Assembly (NCBI RefSeq): GCF_000226215.1
Contig: NZ_AGFF01000023.1
Location: forward strand, 62,001-126,000
Source: Dietzia alimentaria 72
GTDB taxonomy: Bacteria > Actinomycetota > Actinomycetes > Mycobacteriales > Mycobacteriaceae
Reading direction: 5' to 3'
DNA: 64,000 bases
Shown: piece after piece, positions 52,075 to 62,995 of the stretch
Position numbering within the stretch: position 1 is the stretch's first letter
How the letters are laid out: the number at the start of each line of letters is the position of its first letter
Program-made: the position numbers and the translations under genes
The notes under the pieces: generated by a model
Told to the model about the DNA's origin: nothing
Databases searched by the model: none
Seen by the model: the letters and a program-made list of their open reading frames with translations, nothing else

Positions 52075-52930
52075 GGTCCGGCTGCGGAGGCATCTGGTCA
52101 TCATTTGCGACCCGGCCGGGGATCGGCTCGAGCCGTGCACGGATCGACGCCAGTTCGCCGAGCACGCGCTCTCTCATCATGAGGAGTTCGGCGGTATACG
52201 ACCTCGCTGTTGCGATCATCCGCTCGGCTTCCGCGCGAGATTCATGCTCGCGGAGGCTGGCGTCCGCCTCTGCCTCGGCGCGGATCGTCTCAGCTGCTTT
52301 CAGCGCAGCAGAATTGCGGGACTCGATCTCGCGCAGAGACTCGGCCCTGCGGAGATTGGTTGCCAGGCGGTGGTCCTCGTCGATCTGTGCCCTCTTTTGG
52401 GCGGCCTCGTAATCGAGTAGCTCTGACTCGCGGCGGGCGGCGAGAGCAATCTCGTCGGCACGGGAGCGGGCCGCCGCGATCACCGCCGAGTGCTCCCTGC
52501 GGATTGCGTCGGCCCGTGCCCGCGCATCAGCGAGGGCCGAGGTCGCGGCCTCGCGGGTCCGCCACGCCTCCTCGTCCGCCTCGGCCCGGATCCTGTCCGC
52601 GGTGACGAGCGCGGCGTCTCTGATCGATTCTGCTTCCGCGGTCGCCAGCGAGAGCATGGTCGACAGACGATCCGACATCTGGCCACTGGTGACCGGGGCT
52701 CTACCCAGTTCGGCGACGCGAGATTCGAGCACGGCCACCCTGGCCCGCTCCTGCGCGGCCTCCTCAGAGGCACGCTCAGCGCGCTCTACGGCGGCTTCGC
52801 GGTCCGCACGGAGCAGCTCGGATTCGGCTTCGAGCCTGGCCACCATTTCGGTGACCTGCTCGCGGTCGAAGCCCCGACGCACTACCGCGAAGAGATCGGC
52901 GCTGGTCACGGGCGTGTGCATGCTCGACAT
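52055..52930 (-). CDS. coiled-coil protein, DivIVA-like N-terminus
   Basis: A 291-aa protein, almost entirely heptad-rich Ala/Glu/Arg coiled coil with no membrane segment. Residues about 10-30 (SADLFAVVRRGFDREQVTEM) resemble the short DivIVA-type head of actinobacterial polar-growth and cell-envelope proteins, so a scaffold role is plausible but unproven. ATG 52930 has TAGGGT (52937-52942) 6 nt upstream, a leaderless layout. The end overlaps the zinc-ribbon gene by 20 nt on the opposite strand. Confidence 0.7.
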   Translation of the reverse strand: MSSMHTPVTSADLFAVVRRGFDREQVTEMVARLEAESELLRADREAAVERAERASEEAAQERARVAVLESRVAELGRAPVTSGQMSDRLSTMLSLATAEAESIRDAALVTADRIRAEADEEAWRTREAATSALADARARADAIRREHSAVIAAARSRADEIALAARRESELLDYEAAQKRAQIDEDHRLATNLRRAESLREIESRNSAALKAAETIRAEAEADASLREHESRAEAERMIATARSYTAELLMMRERVLGELASIRARLEPIPGRVANDDQMPPQPDLSSSGE

Positions 52931-52981
52931 GCCCCCACCCTAGCGTCGGGGTGGAGGCCCGCGCCCGCCGTGAGTGCTGGC

Positions 52982-53452
52982 CTAGTGCGAGTCCGCGGCG
53001 GGCTCAACCAGTTCGAGCAGGACCCCGCCCGCGTCTTTGGGATGGATGAAATTGATTCGTGACCCCGCCGTCCCCGACTTGGGGGTGGGGTAGAGCAGGC
53101 GCACACCGCGTCCAGTCAGGTGAGCGGAGATAGCTTCGATATCGCTGACTCGGACGGCCATCTGCTGGATGCCAGGCCCGCTGCGATCCAGGTATTTCGC
53201 GATGGTCGACGACTCGTCGAGGGGCGCAAGCACCTGCAGCAGAGCGCTGCCCTCGGGACGGCCAGGGGAGCCGAGCATGGCCTCACGGACGCCCTGCTCC
53301 TCGTTGACCTCCTCGTGGAGGTTCTCCATACCGAGGTTTTCGCGGTACCACGCCACCGCGGCGTCGAAATCGGGCACAGCCACTCCTACGTGGTCGATCG
53401 CCACGACGAGGTCGGAGGGCAGCAGGGGCTGGTCGACTGGGGTACTGGTCAT
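52982..53452 (-). CDS. methylmalonyl-CoA epimerase
   Basis: A 156-aa VOC-fold enzyme that interconverts (R)- and (S)-methylmalonyl-CoA in propionate metabolism. Metal ligands and motifs: [20 protein letters not shown] (His), [11 protein letters not shown], a central [13 protein letters not shown], and the late [19 protein letters not shown] (Glu). ATG 53452 has TAGCGT 7 nt upstream. Divergent from the thiolase gene, as in mycobacteria (Rv1322A/Rv1323). Confidence 0.92.
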   Translation of the reverse strand: MTSTPVDQPLLPSDLVVAIDHVGVAVPDFDAAVAWYRENLGMENLHEEVNEEQGVREAMLGSPGRPEGSALLQVLAPLDESSTIAKYLDRSGPGIQQMAVRVSDIEAISAHLTGRGVRLLYPTPKSGTAGSRINFIHPKDAGGVLLELVEPAADSH

Positions 53453-53459
53453 GCCTCTC

Positions 53460-53465
53460 ACGCTA
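53460..53465 (-). promoter_or_regulatory. -10 element of the epimerase gene (leaderless)
   Basis: On the minus strand TAGCGT ends 7 nt before ATG 53452. No ribosome binding site lies between. Confidence 0.45.
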
Positions 53466-53527
53466 GTCGGTGGGTCGAGACGGTAGTTTGGCGAGCACAA
53501 CTATTCCCCTCCAATGGAAGGTGTCTC

Positions 53528-54727
53528 ATGACCGCCGACCCCACCCGCACCGTCATCGTCGCCGGCGCCCGCACCCCGTTCGGGCGCCTCCAGGGGGGCC
53601 TGTCCTCGCTGTCCGCGGCCGAATTGGGTGGTATCGCTATCCGCGGTGCCCTCGAGCGCGGCGGCGTTCCCGCGGAGGCCGTCGACCAGGTGATCATGGG
53701 ACAGGTGCTCTCTGCCGGGACGGGACAGATGCCCGCGCGTCAGGCCTCGATCGCTGCCGGCCTGCCCAAAAAGATCGATGCGCTGAGCATCAACAAGATG
53801 TGCCTGTCCGGTCTCACCGCCATCGCCCTCGCGGACCAGGCGATCCGGTCGGGTTACTCCGATGTCGTGGTGGCAGGTGGCCAGGAGTCAATGTCTCAGG
53901 CCCCGCACCTACTGCCTAAGAGTCGCAGCGGCTACAAGTACGGCTCCATCGAAGTGCTTGACCATATGGCGTACGACGGTCTGCACGACGTGCCGACCGA
54001 CCAGCCGATGGGGGCCCTCACCGAGACCCGTAACGCGGAACTCGGAATCACCCGCGAGGCACAGGACGAATTCGCCGCTACGTCGCATCAGCGTGCCGCC
54101 ACCGCGTGGAGCGAGGGCAAGTTCGCCGACGAAGTGATCCCCGTGACGGTCAAGGGCCGTAAGGGCGACACGGTTGTGGACTCTGACGAGGGGGTGCGCG
54201 CCGACTCGACGCCCGAGTCGATGTCCAAGCTGCGCCCGGCCTTCGCCAAGGACGGCACGATCACCGCCGGGTCGTCGTCGCAGATCTCCGACGGCGCCTC
54301 GGCCGTCATCGTGACGAGCGCTGCGCGCGCCGAGGCCGAGGGGTGGCCGGTGCTGGCGGAGATCGTCGGTTACGGCACCGTGGCCGGCCCGGACTCGACC
54401 CTGCAGCACCAGCCGGCCGACGCTGTGCTCGACGCTTGCCGTCGCGCGGACGTCTCGGTGGACGAGATCGACCTGTTCGAGATCAACGAGGCCTTCGCCT
54501 CCGTGGGCCTGCACGCGACGAAGGCTCTCGGAGTTGATCCGGCGAAGGTGAACGTCAACGGTGGCGCCATCGCTGTGGGGCACCCGATCGGTGTGTCAGG
54601 TAACCGCGTCGTGCTGACCCTGGCTCTCGAGCTCGCCCGCCGTGGTGGCGGACTCGGTGCGGCTTCGCTGTGCGGTGGTGGAGGCCAGGGTGACGCCCTG
54701 ATCATCCGGGTGCCCGCGGCCGGCTGA
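53528..54727 (+). CDS. acetyl-CoA acetyltransferase (thiolase, FadA4-like)
   Basis: A 399-aa thiolase for condensation or cleavage of acetoacetyl-CoA. The nucleophilic Cys is in [11 protein letters not shown] (about residue 93). The second site includes [29 protein letters not shown], and the C-terminal catalytic Cys in [18 protein letters not shown] 53528 has GGAAGG 7 nt upstream and gives the usual family length; longer reading runs antisense through the epimerase gene. Confidence 0.94.
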   Translation: MTADPTRTVIVAGARTPFGRLQGGLSSLSAAELGGIAIRGALERGGVPAEAVDQVIMGQVLSAGTGQMPARQASIAAGLPKKIDALSINKMCLSGLTAIALADQAIRSGYSDVVVAGGQESMSQAPHLLPKSRSGYKYGSIEVLDHMAYDGLHDVPTDQPMGALTETRNAELGITREAQDEFAATSHQRAATAWSEGKFADEVIPVTVKGRKGDTVVDSDEGVRADSTPESMSKLRPAFAKDGTITAGSSSQISDGASAVIVTSAARAEAEGWPVLAEIVGYGTVAGPDSTLQHQPADAVLDACRRADVSVDEIDLFEINEAFASVGLHATKALGVDPAKVNVNGGAIAVGHPIGVSGNRVVLTLALELARRGGGLGAASLCGGGGQGDALIIRVPAAG

Positions 54728-54762
54728 CACCCTCGCGGTCTCGTCATGGCAGGATCGAGGTC

Positions 54763-55710
54763 GTGACGAGACCAGGTAACCGACCCCCGTCCGCCTCCGA
54801 GCAGCAGCTCGCGGCGTCGCTCGCCGGCGCCGTCGACCTCTCGGGATTGAAGCAGCGGGCCGAGACCCGCAGGGACGCGACCGCGCCCGGTCGCACCCCG
54901 GGATCAGCCGGCGCGGCGGGTGAGCCCGGCGCCGTCGCGACTCACGTCGAGGTGGACGAGGCCTCTTTCGAGCAGGAGGTCCTCGTCCGCTCGACTCAGG
55001 TGCCGGTGATCGTCGAGCTCATGTCCCGACGTGCGCCCACCCAGATGACGGGCCTGCTCACGGCCATGGCGGAGTTGGCGGCAGGGCAGTGGGTCCATGC
55101 GGTTGTGGACGTGGACGCCTCGCCGAACATCGCGCAGGCGTTCCAGGCACGGGCCGTGCCGACGGTGATCGCGGTGGCGGGTGGTCGCCCGCTCGCGGAT
55201 TTCGAGGGCGAACAGCCGGAGGAGGCCCTGCAGCAGTGGCTGACCGCAGTCCTGCAGGCTACCGAGGGCAAGCTCAGCGGCCCCGCGCCGCAGGGGGAGG
55301 TGACGGAACCGGAGGAGGTCACGGACCCCGAGCGTGATGCGGCCGAAGAGGCCCTGTCGGAGGGCGACCTGCCGACTGCGGAGGAACTCTTCACGGCGCT
55401 CGTCGAGTCCAGACCGGAGGATCACTCCCTGCTGGAGGCCCTACGCTACGTCCAGGCGGGTCGTCGGGTCTCCGATGACTCCGATGCCGGCGAGGGCACC
55501 GTCGCGGCCGCACTGCGTGGAGCCGACCGGGTTCTGGTGGCCGGCGAGTATGAGACCGCGTTCTCAGTCCTCGTGGACGCGATCCGGATCAGTTCCGGGG
55601 ACGATCGGGCAGCACTTCGAACACGCCTGCTGGAGCTGCTCGAGGTGCTCCCGGGGGATGATCCGCGCGTTCTCGCGGCCCGCCGGAACCTGGCCAACGC
55701 CCTGTACTAG
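54763..55710 (+). CDS. YbbN-like thioredoxin-fold protein without CxxC (Rv1324-like)
   Basis: A 315-aa protein. A disordered Arg/Gly/Ala head (about 55 residues) is followed by a thioredoxin fold ([41 protein letters not shown]). In place of WCxxC it has SRRAPTQ, so it is not a redox enzyme. A C-terminal helical repeat ([20 protein letters not shown]) resembles the TPR-like YbbN/CnoX chaperone-linker region. GTG 54763. Its TAG lies in a CTAG shared with the convergent glgB stop (4-nt overlap). Confidence 0.85.
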   Translation: MTRPGNRPPSASEQQLAASLAGAVDLSGLKQRAETRRDATAPGRTPGSAGAAGEPGAVATHVEVDEASFEQEVLVRSTQVPVIVELMSRRAPTQMTGLLTAMAELAAGQWVHAVVDVDASPNIAQAFQARAVPTVIAVAGGRPLADFEGEQPEEALQQWLTAVLQATEGKLSGPAPQGEVTEPEEVTDPERDAAEEALSEGDLPTAEELFTALVESRPEDHSLLEALRYVQAGRRVSDDSDAGEGTVAAALRGADRVLVAGEYETAFSVLVDAIRISSGDDRAALRTRLLELLEVLPGDDPRVLAARRNLANALY

Positions 55711-57983
55711 CGGCCGCTGGGGCCAGAGCGCGTGTGACGAAACCAGACGGTCGCACGCGGCCCCACGGTGATGTCCGCCGAGTGCGGGCGTCCGTGGTGG
55801 GGGACCTCCCGCGTGTGCACACCGCCGAGGTTTCCCGCCCCCGATCCTTCGTAGGCGGAGGCGTCCGTGTTGAGGATTTCCTCCCAGTATCCGGCCTCGG
55901 GCAGGCCGATGCGGTAGTGCTCCAGTGCGATGCCGGAGAAGTTGGCCACGCACGCGACAGTGTTGCCGGCGTGGTCGGTGCGTAGGAAGGACAGGGCGCC
56001 CCGCGCCGAGTCATTCGCGTCGATCCACGAGAAGCCGGACGGATCGTCGTCCAGCGTCCACAGGCCCGGGTTCTCCGCGTAGCGAGCGTTGAGGTCGGAG
56101 ACGCATGCCAGGATGCCCTGGTGGTATTCGCCTTCCCAGCCCTCGAGGTCGGACCAGGCGACGCCCCGGTCGGCGTCCCACTCGGTGGTCTGGCCGAATT
56201 CCAGTCCCTGGAACAGCAGTTTCTTTCCCGGGTGGGCCCACATGTAGGCGTAGAGGCCCCGTATTCCGGCAGCGCGGTCCCAGGACGTGCCGGGCATCCG
56301 CTCCCACATCGACCCCTTGCCGTGCACCACCTCGTCGTGGCTGAGCGGCAAGATGAACCGTTCGCTCCACGCGTACATCAGTGAGAAGGTGATCTCTCCG
56401 TGATGGTGCCCGCGGTGCACGGGGTCGAGCCCGATGTAACGGAGGGTGTCGTTCATCCAGCCCATGTTCCACTTCATCGAGAATCCGAGGCCGCCCGTCG
56501 AGGTGGGTGCGGTGACGCCGCCCCAGGAGGTGGACTCCTCCGCCATCGTGAGGAAGCCCGGGTGGCGTGCCTGAACGGTGGCGTTGACCTCCTGCAGAAG
56601 CGAGATGGCCTCAAGGTTCTCCCGTCCGCCGTGCACGTTGGGCTCCCACTGGCCGTCCTCGCGTGAGTAGTCGAGGTAGAGCATGGAGGCCACGGCGTCC
56701 ACGCGTAGACCATCGACGTGGAATTCCTCGGCCCAGTACAGGGCGTTGGCCACCAGGAAGTTGCGTACCTCGTTGCGGCCGAAGTCGAATACGTAGGTGC
56801 CCCAGTCGAGCTGTTCACCGCGGCGCGGATCGGCGTGCTCGTAGAGGGGGGTGCCGTCGAACCGGCCGAGGGACCATTCGTCCTTGGGGAAGTGCGCGGG
56901 CACCCAGTCCACCAGGACGCCGATCCCGTGCGAGTGGAGGTGGTCGACCAGATAGCGCATATCGTCGGGCGAACCGAATCGACTGGTGGGCGCGAAATAC
57001 GAGGAGACCTGATATCCCCAGGACCCGCCGAAGGGGTGCTCGGCGACGGGCATCAACTCCACGTGGGTGAACCCGGACTCCAGGACGTGCTCGGCCAGTT
57101 GGTGCGCGAACTCCCGGTAACCGAGTCCGGGCCGCCAGGAGCCGACGTGCACTTCGAGGACCGTCATGGGGGACCGCGAGTGGTCGCGGGCAGCGCGGGC
57201 GGAGACCCAGTCGTCGTCGTCCCACTCGTATCGGGCGGTGAACACCCGCGAGCCGGTAGCCGGGGGCACCTCGGTGGCCGCGGCCATGGGGTCGGCGTGG
57301 TCGACGGTGCGGCCGTCGGCGCCGCGGATACAGTACTTGTAGACGGCGCCGTCCTCCACTCCGGGGACGAACAGTTCCCACACGCCGGACGAGCCGATCG
57401 TGCGCATGGGTAGCGCCACAGGGTTCCACGCGCAGAAGTCGCCGATCACGCTGACGCCGCGGGCGTTGGGAGCCCACACCGCGAACGAGGTACCGGTGAC
57501 CGGGCCGCCGGGGGTGTCGTACGTGCGTACATGGGCGCCGAGGACGGTCCAGAGCCGCTCGTGGCGGCCCTCGCCGATCAGGTGCAGATCGACCTCGCCG
57601 AGCGTGGGCAGGAAACGGTAGCCATCGGCGACAGTCCGGGTGTGACCGTCGGAATACGTGACGCGGTAGCGCAGGTCCGGTAGATCGGTACCGGCCGGAT
57701 CGCTGTGCGGGAGGGCGGCCTGGAACATCCCTTCACCGATCGGCTCCATGGGTACGGTACCGGCGGCCAGAACCACCTCCACACCGATCGCACCGGGCTG
57801 CATGGTGCGCACCACGAAGCCGCCTGCATCCGGGTGCACGCCGTAAACCGAATGGGGATCGTGGTGGGTGCCCGACCGGAGCCGGTCGAGGACCCCGAGT
57901 GGAAGTGGCGTGGGGGATGGGATCGACGACGACGAGGTGTTCGACTGCCGCCCGTCAGCGCTCTTCACGGGATGCTCTGACAC
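55707..57983 (-). CDS. glgB: 1,4-alpha-glucan branching enzyme
   Basis: A 758-aa GH13 enzyme adding alpha-1,6 branches to glycogen/alpha-glucan. An extra N-terminal beta domain and CBM48 ([20 protein letters not shown]) are followed by the barrel: [37 protein letters not shown] (nucleophile Asp), [12 protein letters not shown] (acid Glu) and [16 protein letters not shown] 57983 has GAGG about 8 nt upstream. It lies 16 nt after glgE and extends the linear glucan GlgE makes. Confidence 0.95.
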   Translation of the reverse strand: MSEHPVKSADGRQSNTSSSSIPSPTPLPLGVLDRLRSGTHHDPHSVYGVHPDAGGFVVRTMQPGAIGVEVVLAAGTVPMEPIGEGMFQAALPHSDPAGTDLPDLRYRVTYSDGHTRTVADGYRFLPTLGEVDLHLIGEGRHERLWTVLGAHVRTYDTPGGPVTGTSFAVWAPNARGVSVIGDFCAWNPVALPMRTIGSSGVWELFVPGVEDGAVYKYCIRGADGRTVDHADPMAAATEVPPATGSRVFTARYEWDDDDWVSARAARDHSRSPMTVLEVHVGSWRPGLGYREFAHQLAEHVLESGFTHVELMPVAEHPFGGSWGYQVSSYFAPTSRFGSPDDMRYLVDHLHSHGIGVLVDWVPAHFPKDEWSLGRFDGTPLYEHADPRRGEQLDWGTYVFDFGRNEVRNFLVANALYWAEEFHVDGLRVDAVASMLYLDYSREDGQWEPNVHGGRENLEAISLLQEVNATVQARHPGFLTMAEESTSWGGVTAPTSTGGLGFSMKWNMGWMNDTLRYIGLDPVHRGHHHGEITFSLMYAWSERFILPLSHDEVVHGKGSMWERMPGTSWDRAAGIRGLYAYMWAHPGKKLLFQGLEFGQTTEWDADRGVAWSDLEGWEGEYHQGILACVSDLNARYAENPGLWTLDDDPSGFSWIDANDSARGALSFLRTDHAGNTVACVANFSGIALEHYRIGLPEAGYWEEILNTDASAYEGSGAGNLGGVHTREVPHHGRPHSADITVGPRATVWFRHTRSGPSGR

Positions 57984-57999
57984 GGTGCGTACCTCGTCT

Positions 58000-60018
58000 T
58001 CAGTCAACGATGTGCTTGCGATAGGACAATTCGACCCTACGTGCTTCGTCACAGGGCGGGATCGACACGATGTGGGCCACCGCGCTCCAGGGCTCAAGCC
58101 GGACGTAGTTGCTCACGCCCCAGTGGAATTCGCCTCCGGTGACCTCATCCCGAACGCTGAACCGGGCGTCGTCGCGGTAACCGAGAGACGCCATGTCCAG
58201 GGTCAGGGTGCCTTCCTGGGCCCCGTAGGGATCGAGCGAGACGACGGTCAGCACGCAGTCACCGGTGGCCGGGTCCAGCTTGGAATAGGCGATGATCTGG
58301 TCGTTGTCCACCTGGTGGAAACGCAGGGTGCGCAACTGCTGTAGCGCGGGGTGCTCGCGGCGGATCCGGTTGAGGGTGCGCAGCCATGGGGCGAGTGACT
58401 GCCCGGCAGCCTCCGCCGCCGCGAAGTCGCGGGGCCGGAGCTCGTACTTCTCTGAATCGAGGTACTCCTCACTGCCGTCCGCGACGGGTTGCCACTCGTA
58501 GAGCTCAAAGCCGGAGTACACGCCCCAGGCCGGCGACATCGTGGCCGCGAGCGCGGACCGGATGGCGAACATCGCGGGCCCGCCGCGCTGCAGAGACTCG
58601 TGGAGGATGTCGGGGGTGTTGGTGAACATGTTGGGCCGTGCTTCGTCCACGTGGTTGAGCAGCTGCTCGCAGAACTCAACCAGCTCGGCCTTGGTCGTCT
58701 TCCAGGTGAAGTAGGTGTACGACTGCGAGAAGCCACGCTTGGCCAGGCCGAACATCCTTGCCGGGCGGGTGAACGCTTCGGCCAGGAACAACACGTCCGG
58801 CTCGGTCTGCTTGACCTCGGTGATGAGCCGATGCCAGAAATCGCCCGGCTTGGTGTGCGGATTGTCCACGCGGAAGATCCGCACGCCGAGAGCGGTCCAC
58901 ACGCGCACCACCCGCAGCACCTCCGCGTAGATGCCCTCGGGGTCGAGATCGAAGTTGACCGGGTAGATGTCCTGGTATTTCTTGGGCGGGTTCTCGGCGT
59001 AGGCGATGTGACCGTCGGGGAGCATCGTGAACCACTCCGGATGCTCGGCCGCCCACGGGTGGTCCGGGGCGCACTGCAGTGCCAGATCCAATGCGATCTC
59101 CACGCCCTGCCTCCCCGCGTAATCCACCAGGTCTCGGAAGTCCTCGACGGTTCCCAGTGCGGGATGCACGGCGTCGTGGCCGCCCTCGTCTGAGCCGATG
59201 GCCCACGGCGAGCCGACGTCGTCCGGCTCCGGGGTGAGCGAATTGTTGCGGCCCTTGCGGTTGATCCGGCCGATGGGGTGGATCGGCGGGAGGTAGACCA
59301 CGTCGAAGCCCATGTCCGCGGCGTGGTCGACATACGCCTTGGACGTCCGGAAGGTTCCGTGGACGGGCTGACCGAGGTCGTCCCGTCCGCCGGTGGAACG
59401 GGGGAAGAATTCGTACCAGGAGCTGAACTGTGCCTCGCGGCGGTCCACCCAGACGCGGTGCGTCGGCCCCAGTGTGACCAGATCGCGGACCGGGTCGGCG
59501 GCCATGGCGTCGGCCACCGCACCCGACAGTGCCGCAGTGGTTCGGGTGACGGCGTCGCCCGAACCCCGGAGATCCGCGGCGGCCCCGGTCAGCAGAACGG
59601 CGCGTCCGGAGTTACCGGCCGTGGTGGCGCGCGCGATCGCGCGGTCGATCACCCTCGCTCCGACCTCGAATTCGTTGCCCAGCACGTCGGCATCCTGACC
59701 GGCGTCCATCTTCGCGACGATCCCACTGCGCCAGGTGGCGAACGGATCGGACCACGCCTCCACCCGGAACGACCACATCCCGGCCACGTTGGTCGGCAGC
59801 AGCGCATGAACGGTGTCGGGCTCGGCGCCCGCCGTCATGGTGATGCGCGACGAGCCACCACCGGGTCTGCGGACCACCAGGCTCGCCGACAGTGCGTCGT
59901 GCCCCTCCCTCCATACGGTCGCCGAGACGGGGAGGATCTCGCCCACGACGGACTTGGAGGGAAACCTCCCGCAGGAGACCAGGGGGCGGACCTCATCGAT
60001 GGCCAGACGGTCGTTCAC
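58000..60018 (-). CDS. glgE: alpha-1,4-glucan:maltose-1-phosphate maltosyltransferase
   Basis: A 672-aa GH13_3 enzyme that elongates alpha-1,4-glucan from maltose-1-phosphate. An N-terminal beta domain ([20 protein letters not shown]) precedes the barrel: [49 protein letters not shown] (nucleophile Asp) and [13 protein letters not shown] (acid Glu). GTG start 60018. Upstream of glgB in one operon, as in M. tuberculosis Rv1327c-Rv1326c. No treS, pep2 or glgP gene is in the window. Confidence 0.96.
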   Translation of the reverse strand: MNDRLAIDEVRPLVSCGRFPSKSVVGEILPVSATVWREGHDALSASLVVRRPGGGSSRITMTAGAEPDTVHALLPTNVAGMWSFRVEAWSDPFATWRSGIVAKMDAGQDADVLGNEFEVGARVIDRAIARATTAGNSGRAVLLTGAAADLRGSGDAVTRTTAALSGAVADAMAADPVRDLVTLGPTHRVWVDRREAQFSSWYEFFPRSTGGRDDLGQPVHGTFRTSKAYVDHAADMGFDVVYLPPIHPIGRINRKGRNNSLTPEPDDVGSPWAIGSDEGGHDAVHPALGTVEDFRDLVDYAGRQGVEIALDLALQCAPDHPWAAEHPEWFTMLPDGHIAYAENPPKKYQDIYPVNFDLDPEGIYAEVLRVVRVWTALGVRIFRVDNPHTKPGDFWHRLITEVKQTEPDVLFLAEAFTRPARMFGLAKRGFSQSYTYFTWKTTKAELVEFCEQLLNHVDEARPNMFTNTPDILHESLQRGGPAMFAIRSALAATMSPAWGVYSGFELYEWQPVADGSEEYLDSEKYELRPRDFAAAEAAGQSLAPWLRTLNRIRREHPALQQLRTLRFHQVDNDQIIAYSKLDPATGDCVLTVVSLDPYGAQEGTLTLDMASLGYRDDARFSVRDEVTGGEFHWGVSNYVRLEPWSAVAHIVSIPPCDEARRVELSYRKHIVD

Positions 60019-60165
60019 GTCGGTGCTCCTCTCGGCTGCGGATCGACCGCGGTGGGCGGTGTCGCACCCATGACGCTAGCGAAGCCGGGGGGTTCAGGCA
60101 GGGGTGTCACCTCCGGTTCACCCGCCGGGGCCGTGTTCCTCGCGGCCCAGATCCCCGATACGGGG

Positions 60166-60171
60166 TTAGAT
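60166..60171 (+). promoter_or_regulatory. -10 element of the ABC-Nudix-methyltransferase run
   Basis: TTAGAT ends 7 nt before GTG 60179, a leaderless layout. The ATG at 60170 lies inside this hexamer and is therefore disfavoured. Confidence 0.45.
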
Positions 60172-60178
60172 GGGCGAC

Positions 60179-61012
60179 GTGAGCACCCTGATCGACAGCG
60201 ACCCCGACCTCGTCCTCGACCTCCGTGACGTCTCGCTCCGGCGCGACGGCCGCGTCCTCGTCGGACCCCTCACCTGGCAGGTGGAGTTGGACGAGAGGTG
60301 GGTGGTACTGGGACCCAATGGCGCGGGCAAGACGTCGCTGCTGCGGATCGCCTCAGCGCTCGAGTATCCGAGCACGGGCACCGCCGTGATCCTGGGCGAG
60401 CAGCTCGGCCGGACCGATGTCACCGAGCTGCGCAGTCGCGTGGGCCTGTCCTCGGTGGCCGTGGCCGGTCGCATCCCTGGAGACGAGGTGGCGCAGGACC
60501 TGGTGGTCTCGGCCGGGTACTCGGTGCTCGGTCGGTGGCGCGAAAAGTATGACCAGCAGGACTTTGACCGCGCCGCGGATATCCTCGAATCGATCGGTGC
60601 CGAGCACCTGGCCGAGCGGACCTGGGGCACTCTGTCCGAGGGCGAGCGCAAGCGCGTCTTGATCGCCCGCGCCATGATGACCGACCCGGAGCTGCTCCTA
60701 CTGGACGAGCCCGGTGCGGGCCTGGATCTGGGCGGGCGAGAGGACCTGGTGGCGCGCCTCGGCGATATGGCCATGGACCCCGATGCCCCGGCCACCGTCC
60801 TGGTGACCCACCACGTGGAGGAGATCCCCCCGGGGTTCACCCACGCGATGCTGCTCGCGGAGGGAGGGGTCACGGCTATGGGCCTGATCGATGACGTGAT
60901 CACCTCGGAGCACCTCAGCAGCGCGTTTTCCCAGGCAATCGCGGTGGACTCGATCGACGGGCGCTACTTCGCACGGCGTGCGCGACGCCTGGGTCGCCAC
61001 CGACGGGCATGA
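60179..61012 (+). CDS. ABC transporter ATP-binding protein (YlmA-like, no permease adjacent)
   Basis: A 277-aa ABC ATPase. Walker A LGPNGAGKTSLLRIA is near residue 42, the signature LSEGERKRVLIARA near 155, Walker B LLLLDEPGAGLDLGG near 175, and the switch His in VLVTHHVEEIPPGF near 210. No membrane domain is fused and no permease follows; the next genes are a Nudix hydrolase and a methyltransferase, so transport may not be its role. ATGA overlap with the Nudix gene. Confidence 0.88.
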   Translation: MSTLIDSDPDLVLDLRDVSLRRDGRVLVGPLTWQVELDERWVVLGPNGAGKTSLLRIASALEYPSTGTAVILGEQLGRTDVTELRSRVGLSSVAVAGRIPGDEVAQDLVVSAGYSVLGRWREKYDQQDFDRAADILESIGAEHLAERTWGTLSEGERKRVLIARAMMTDPELLLLDEPGAGLDLGGREDLVARLGDMAMDPDAPATVLVTHHVEEIPPGFTHAMLLAEGGVTAMGLIDDVITSEHLSSAFSQAIAVDSIDGRYFARRARRLGRHRRA

Positions 61013-61764
61013 CCGCCCGCGCTCCCGATCCTCGTTCCGTGCCGTTGCGTGAGGCCGCGACGGTCGCGCTGATCCGAGACGCGGCCGTGGGCGGGGGTGT
61101 CGAGGTGTTTCTCCAGCACCGCGTATCCACGATGCAGTTCGCCGCCGGGATGTCGGTGTTCCCCGGCGGCGGCGTGGAGCCCCGCGACTATCTCGGATCG
61201 CGCCCGTGGCGGGGGCCGGAGCCGGGGTGGTGGGCCGAGAGTTTCTCTGTGGACCCGGACCGCGCCGCCGCCGCGGTCCGGGGCGTGGCGCGCGAGTTGT
61301 TCGAAGAGACCGGCGTGCTTCTAGCCGAACCCGAGGCAGGGATGCGCAGCGGGCCGGACTCCGCTCCCGGCGCGACGCGCGCAGACCTGCCAGGCCCTGA
61401 CGAACGCCTGACCCTCGACGCGGGGGAGGGCGATCTCGACACATTGCTCGCCGCGCACGGTCTGATTCTTTCGGCGGACCTGCTGCGTCCCTGGGACCGT
61501 TGGACCACCCCCGTCGGGCCACCACGGCGCTATGACACCCTATTTTTCGTGGCACGGCTACCCGAGGGGGCCGACCCCGATGGCGGGACCACCGAGGCCC
61601 GCGCGACCGAGTGGATTCGTGCCGATGACGCCGCCCAGGCCGGGACTCTGGGCCGGTTGGGCATGCTGCGACCCACCCTGAACGTGCTCGCCGACCTCGC
61701 GGTGGCCGCCGATGTGGACGAGGTGCTGAACACCCCGCGGGTGATCGCCCCCGGCGGGAACTAG
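61009..61764 (+). CDS. Nudix hydrolase (NUDT19-like, split Nudix box)
   Basis: A 251-aa pyrophosphohydrolase. The N-terminal EAATVALIRDAAVGGGVEVF and FPGGGVEPRDY give the first part of the fold. The catalytic helix RGVARELFEETGVLL (about residues 93-107) matches the REUxEExGU core, but about 35 residues separate it from the GGG element, longer than in a standard Nudix box. This layout occurs in CoA/NUDT7-19-like proteins. Substrate unknown. ATGA overlap with the ABC gene; 10 nt before the methyltransferase. Confidence 0.85.
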   Translation: MTARAPDPRSVPLREAATVALIRDAAVGGGVEVFLQHRVSTMQFAAGMSVFPGGGVEPRDYLGSRPWRGPEPGWWAESFSVDPDRAAAAVRGVARELFEETGVLLAEPEAGMRSGPDSAPGATRADLPGPDERLTLDAGEGDLDTLLAAHGLILSADLLRPWDRWTTPVGPPRRYDTLFFVARLPEGADPDGGTTEARATEWIRADDAAQAGTLGRLGMLRPTLNVLADLAVAADVDEVLNTPRVIAPGGN

Positions 61765-61774
61765 CCTTGCCACG

Positions 61775-62995
61775 ATGACACCAGAGGACCTGGACTACCT
61801 GTGCACCGACGCCGGCGCGGACCTGCTCGCACTGGCCGGCGACCTGGATTTCTCGCGTGCCCGGGTGGTGGCCTCGACCGCGGCGGTCCGTGACGCCGAC
61901 CCTGTCCACGCGGCCGCTGTGATCGACGTGGTGACAGCCCGCGCCCGCGCCCGCGGTCGGATCCGGGGTGCCGAGGACATGCTGCTCACCGACGAGGCCG
62001 TGCAGCAGGCCACGGCGTGGCCGGTGGCGGCGCTACGAGCGCGTCGGCTGGCGGGCAGAAACGTCCACGATGTGACCTGCTCCGTCGGCGCCGAGATCAA
62101 CGAGCTCGTTCGTACCGCCGACCGGGTAATCGGCTCCGACCTCGACCCGTTGCGCGCCCGCATGGCCGCGCACAACGTCGCCGGCGCGGTGGTGTGCGTG
62201 GCGGACGCGCTCGCGCCCCCCAGTCGCGACACGGTCCTCGTGGCTGACCCCGCCCGCCGGGCTGGGGGCAGACGCATCCACGATCCCTCGCAGCTCAGTC
62301 CACCGCTGCCCGATCTCCTGGAGGTGGCCGGCGGCCGAGATCACGTGATCAAGTGCGCCCCGGGCCTGGACACCTCCACCCTCGCCCACACCGGAGAGGT
62401 GGAACTGGTCTCACTCGATGGGTCGGTGCGCGAGGCCTGCCTCTGGTCACAGGGACTGTCGGGCGGTATCCGGCGTAGGGCCACCGTCGTGCGTACCGCG
62501 ACTGAAGGCGCCCCCGGCCCGTGGGCCGAGCCGCGGTTCGTCACCGACGGCCTCGCGGTCTACGTGGAGGAGGTAACGGATCAGCTCGACGACGACGTGG
62601 ACGCCCACCCCGAGCCCGAGCAGTTCATCGTGGACCCCGACGGCGCGGTGGTCCGGGCGGGCCTGGTCCGTCACTGGGCCCGTCGCCACGGGCTCCGTCA
62701 GCTCGACCCGAGGATCGCGCACCTGACGGGCGCACAGATCCCCGCCGGTTACTCCGGCTTCGAGGTGCTCGAGCGGTGCCGGCTCGACCGCAAAGAACTC
62801 CGTCGCGTCCTGCGCGCGCGGGAGTGCGGCTCGCTGGAGATCCTGGTCCGCGGTGTCGACGTGGACCCGGACGTCCTCCGTCGCTCCCTGGCGCTGAAGG
62901 GATCGGTACCTCTGGCATTGGTGGTCACCCGCATCGACCGGTCGGCCGTCGTTTTTGTCTGCGGACCCCGCACGGCGCGTTACTCGAACACGTAG
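61775..62995 (+). CDS. class I SAM-dependent methyltransferase, THUMP-like C-terminus
   Basis: A 406-aa protein. The N-terminal helices are followed by SAM motif I DVTCSVGAEINELVRTADRV and motif II IGSDLDPLRARMAAHNV. The motif IV-like VLVADPARRAGGRRIHD (DPARR) resembles RNA or small-molecule methyltransferases. The C-terminal ~80 residues (GSLEILVRGVDVDPDVLRRS) are a THUMP-like domain of the type placed after this fold in actinobacteria. RNA target likely but not shown. The last 16 nt overlap the convergent beta-propeller gene. Confidence 0.82.
   Translation: MTPEDLDYLCTDAGADLLALAGDLDFSRARVVASTAAVRDADPVHAAAVIDVVTARARARGRIRGAEDMLLTDEAVQQATAWPVAALRARRLAGRNVHDVTCSVGAEINELVRTADRVIGSDLDPLRARMAAHNVAGAVVCVADALAPPSRDTVLVADPARRAGGRRIHDPSQLSPPLPDLLEVAGGRDHVIKCAPGLDTSTLAHTGEVELVSLDGSVREACLWSQGLSGGIRRRATVVRTATEGAPGPWAEPRFVTDGLAVYVEEVTDQLDDDVDAHPEPEQFIVDPDGAVVRAGLVRHWARRHGLRQLDPRIAHLTGAQIPAGYSGFEVLERCRLDRKELRRVLRARECGSLEILVRGVDVDPDVLRRSLALKGSVPLALVVTRIDRSAVVFVCGPRTARYSNT

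Noticed and set aside
59278-60228. 316-codon plus-strand frame opposite the glgE 5' end
   Set aside because: Arg/Gly/Pro-rich mirror of glgE, no motif, and it runs through the ABC gene promoter.
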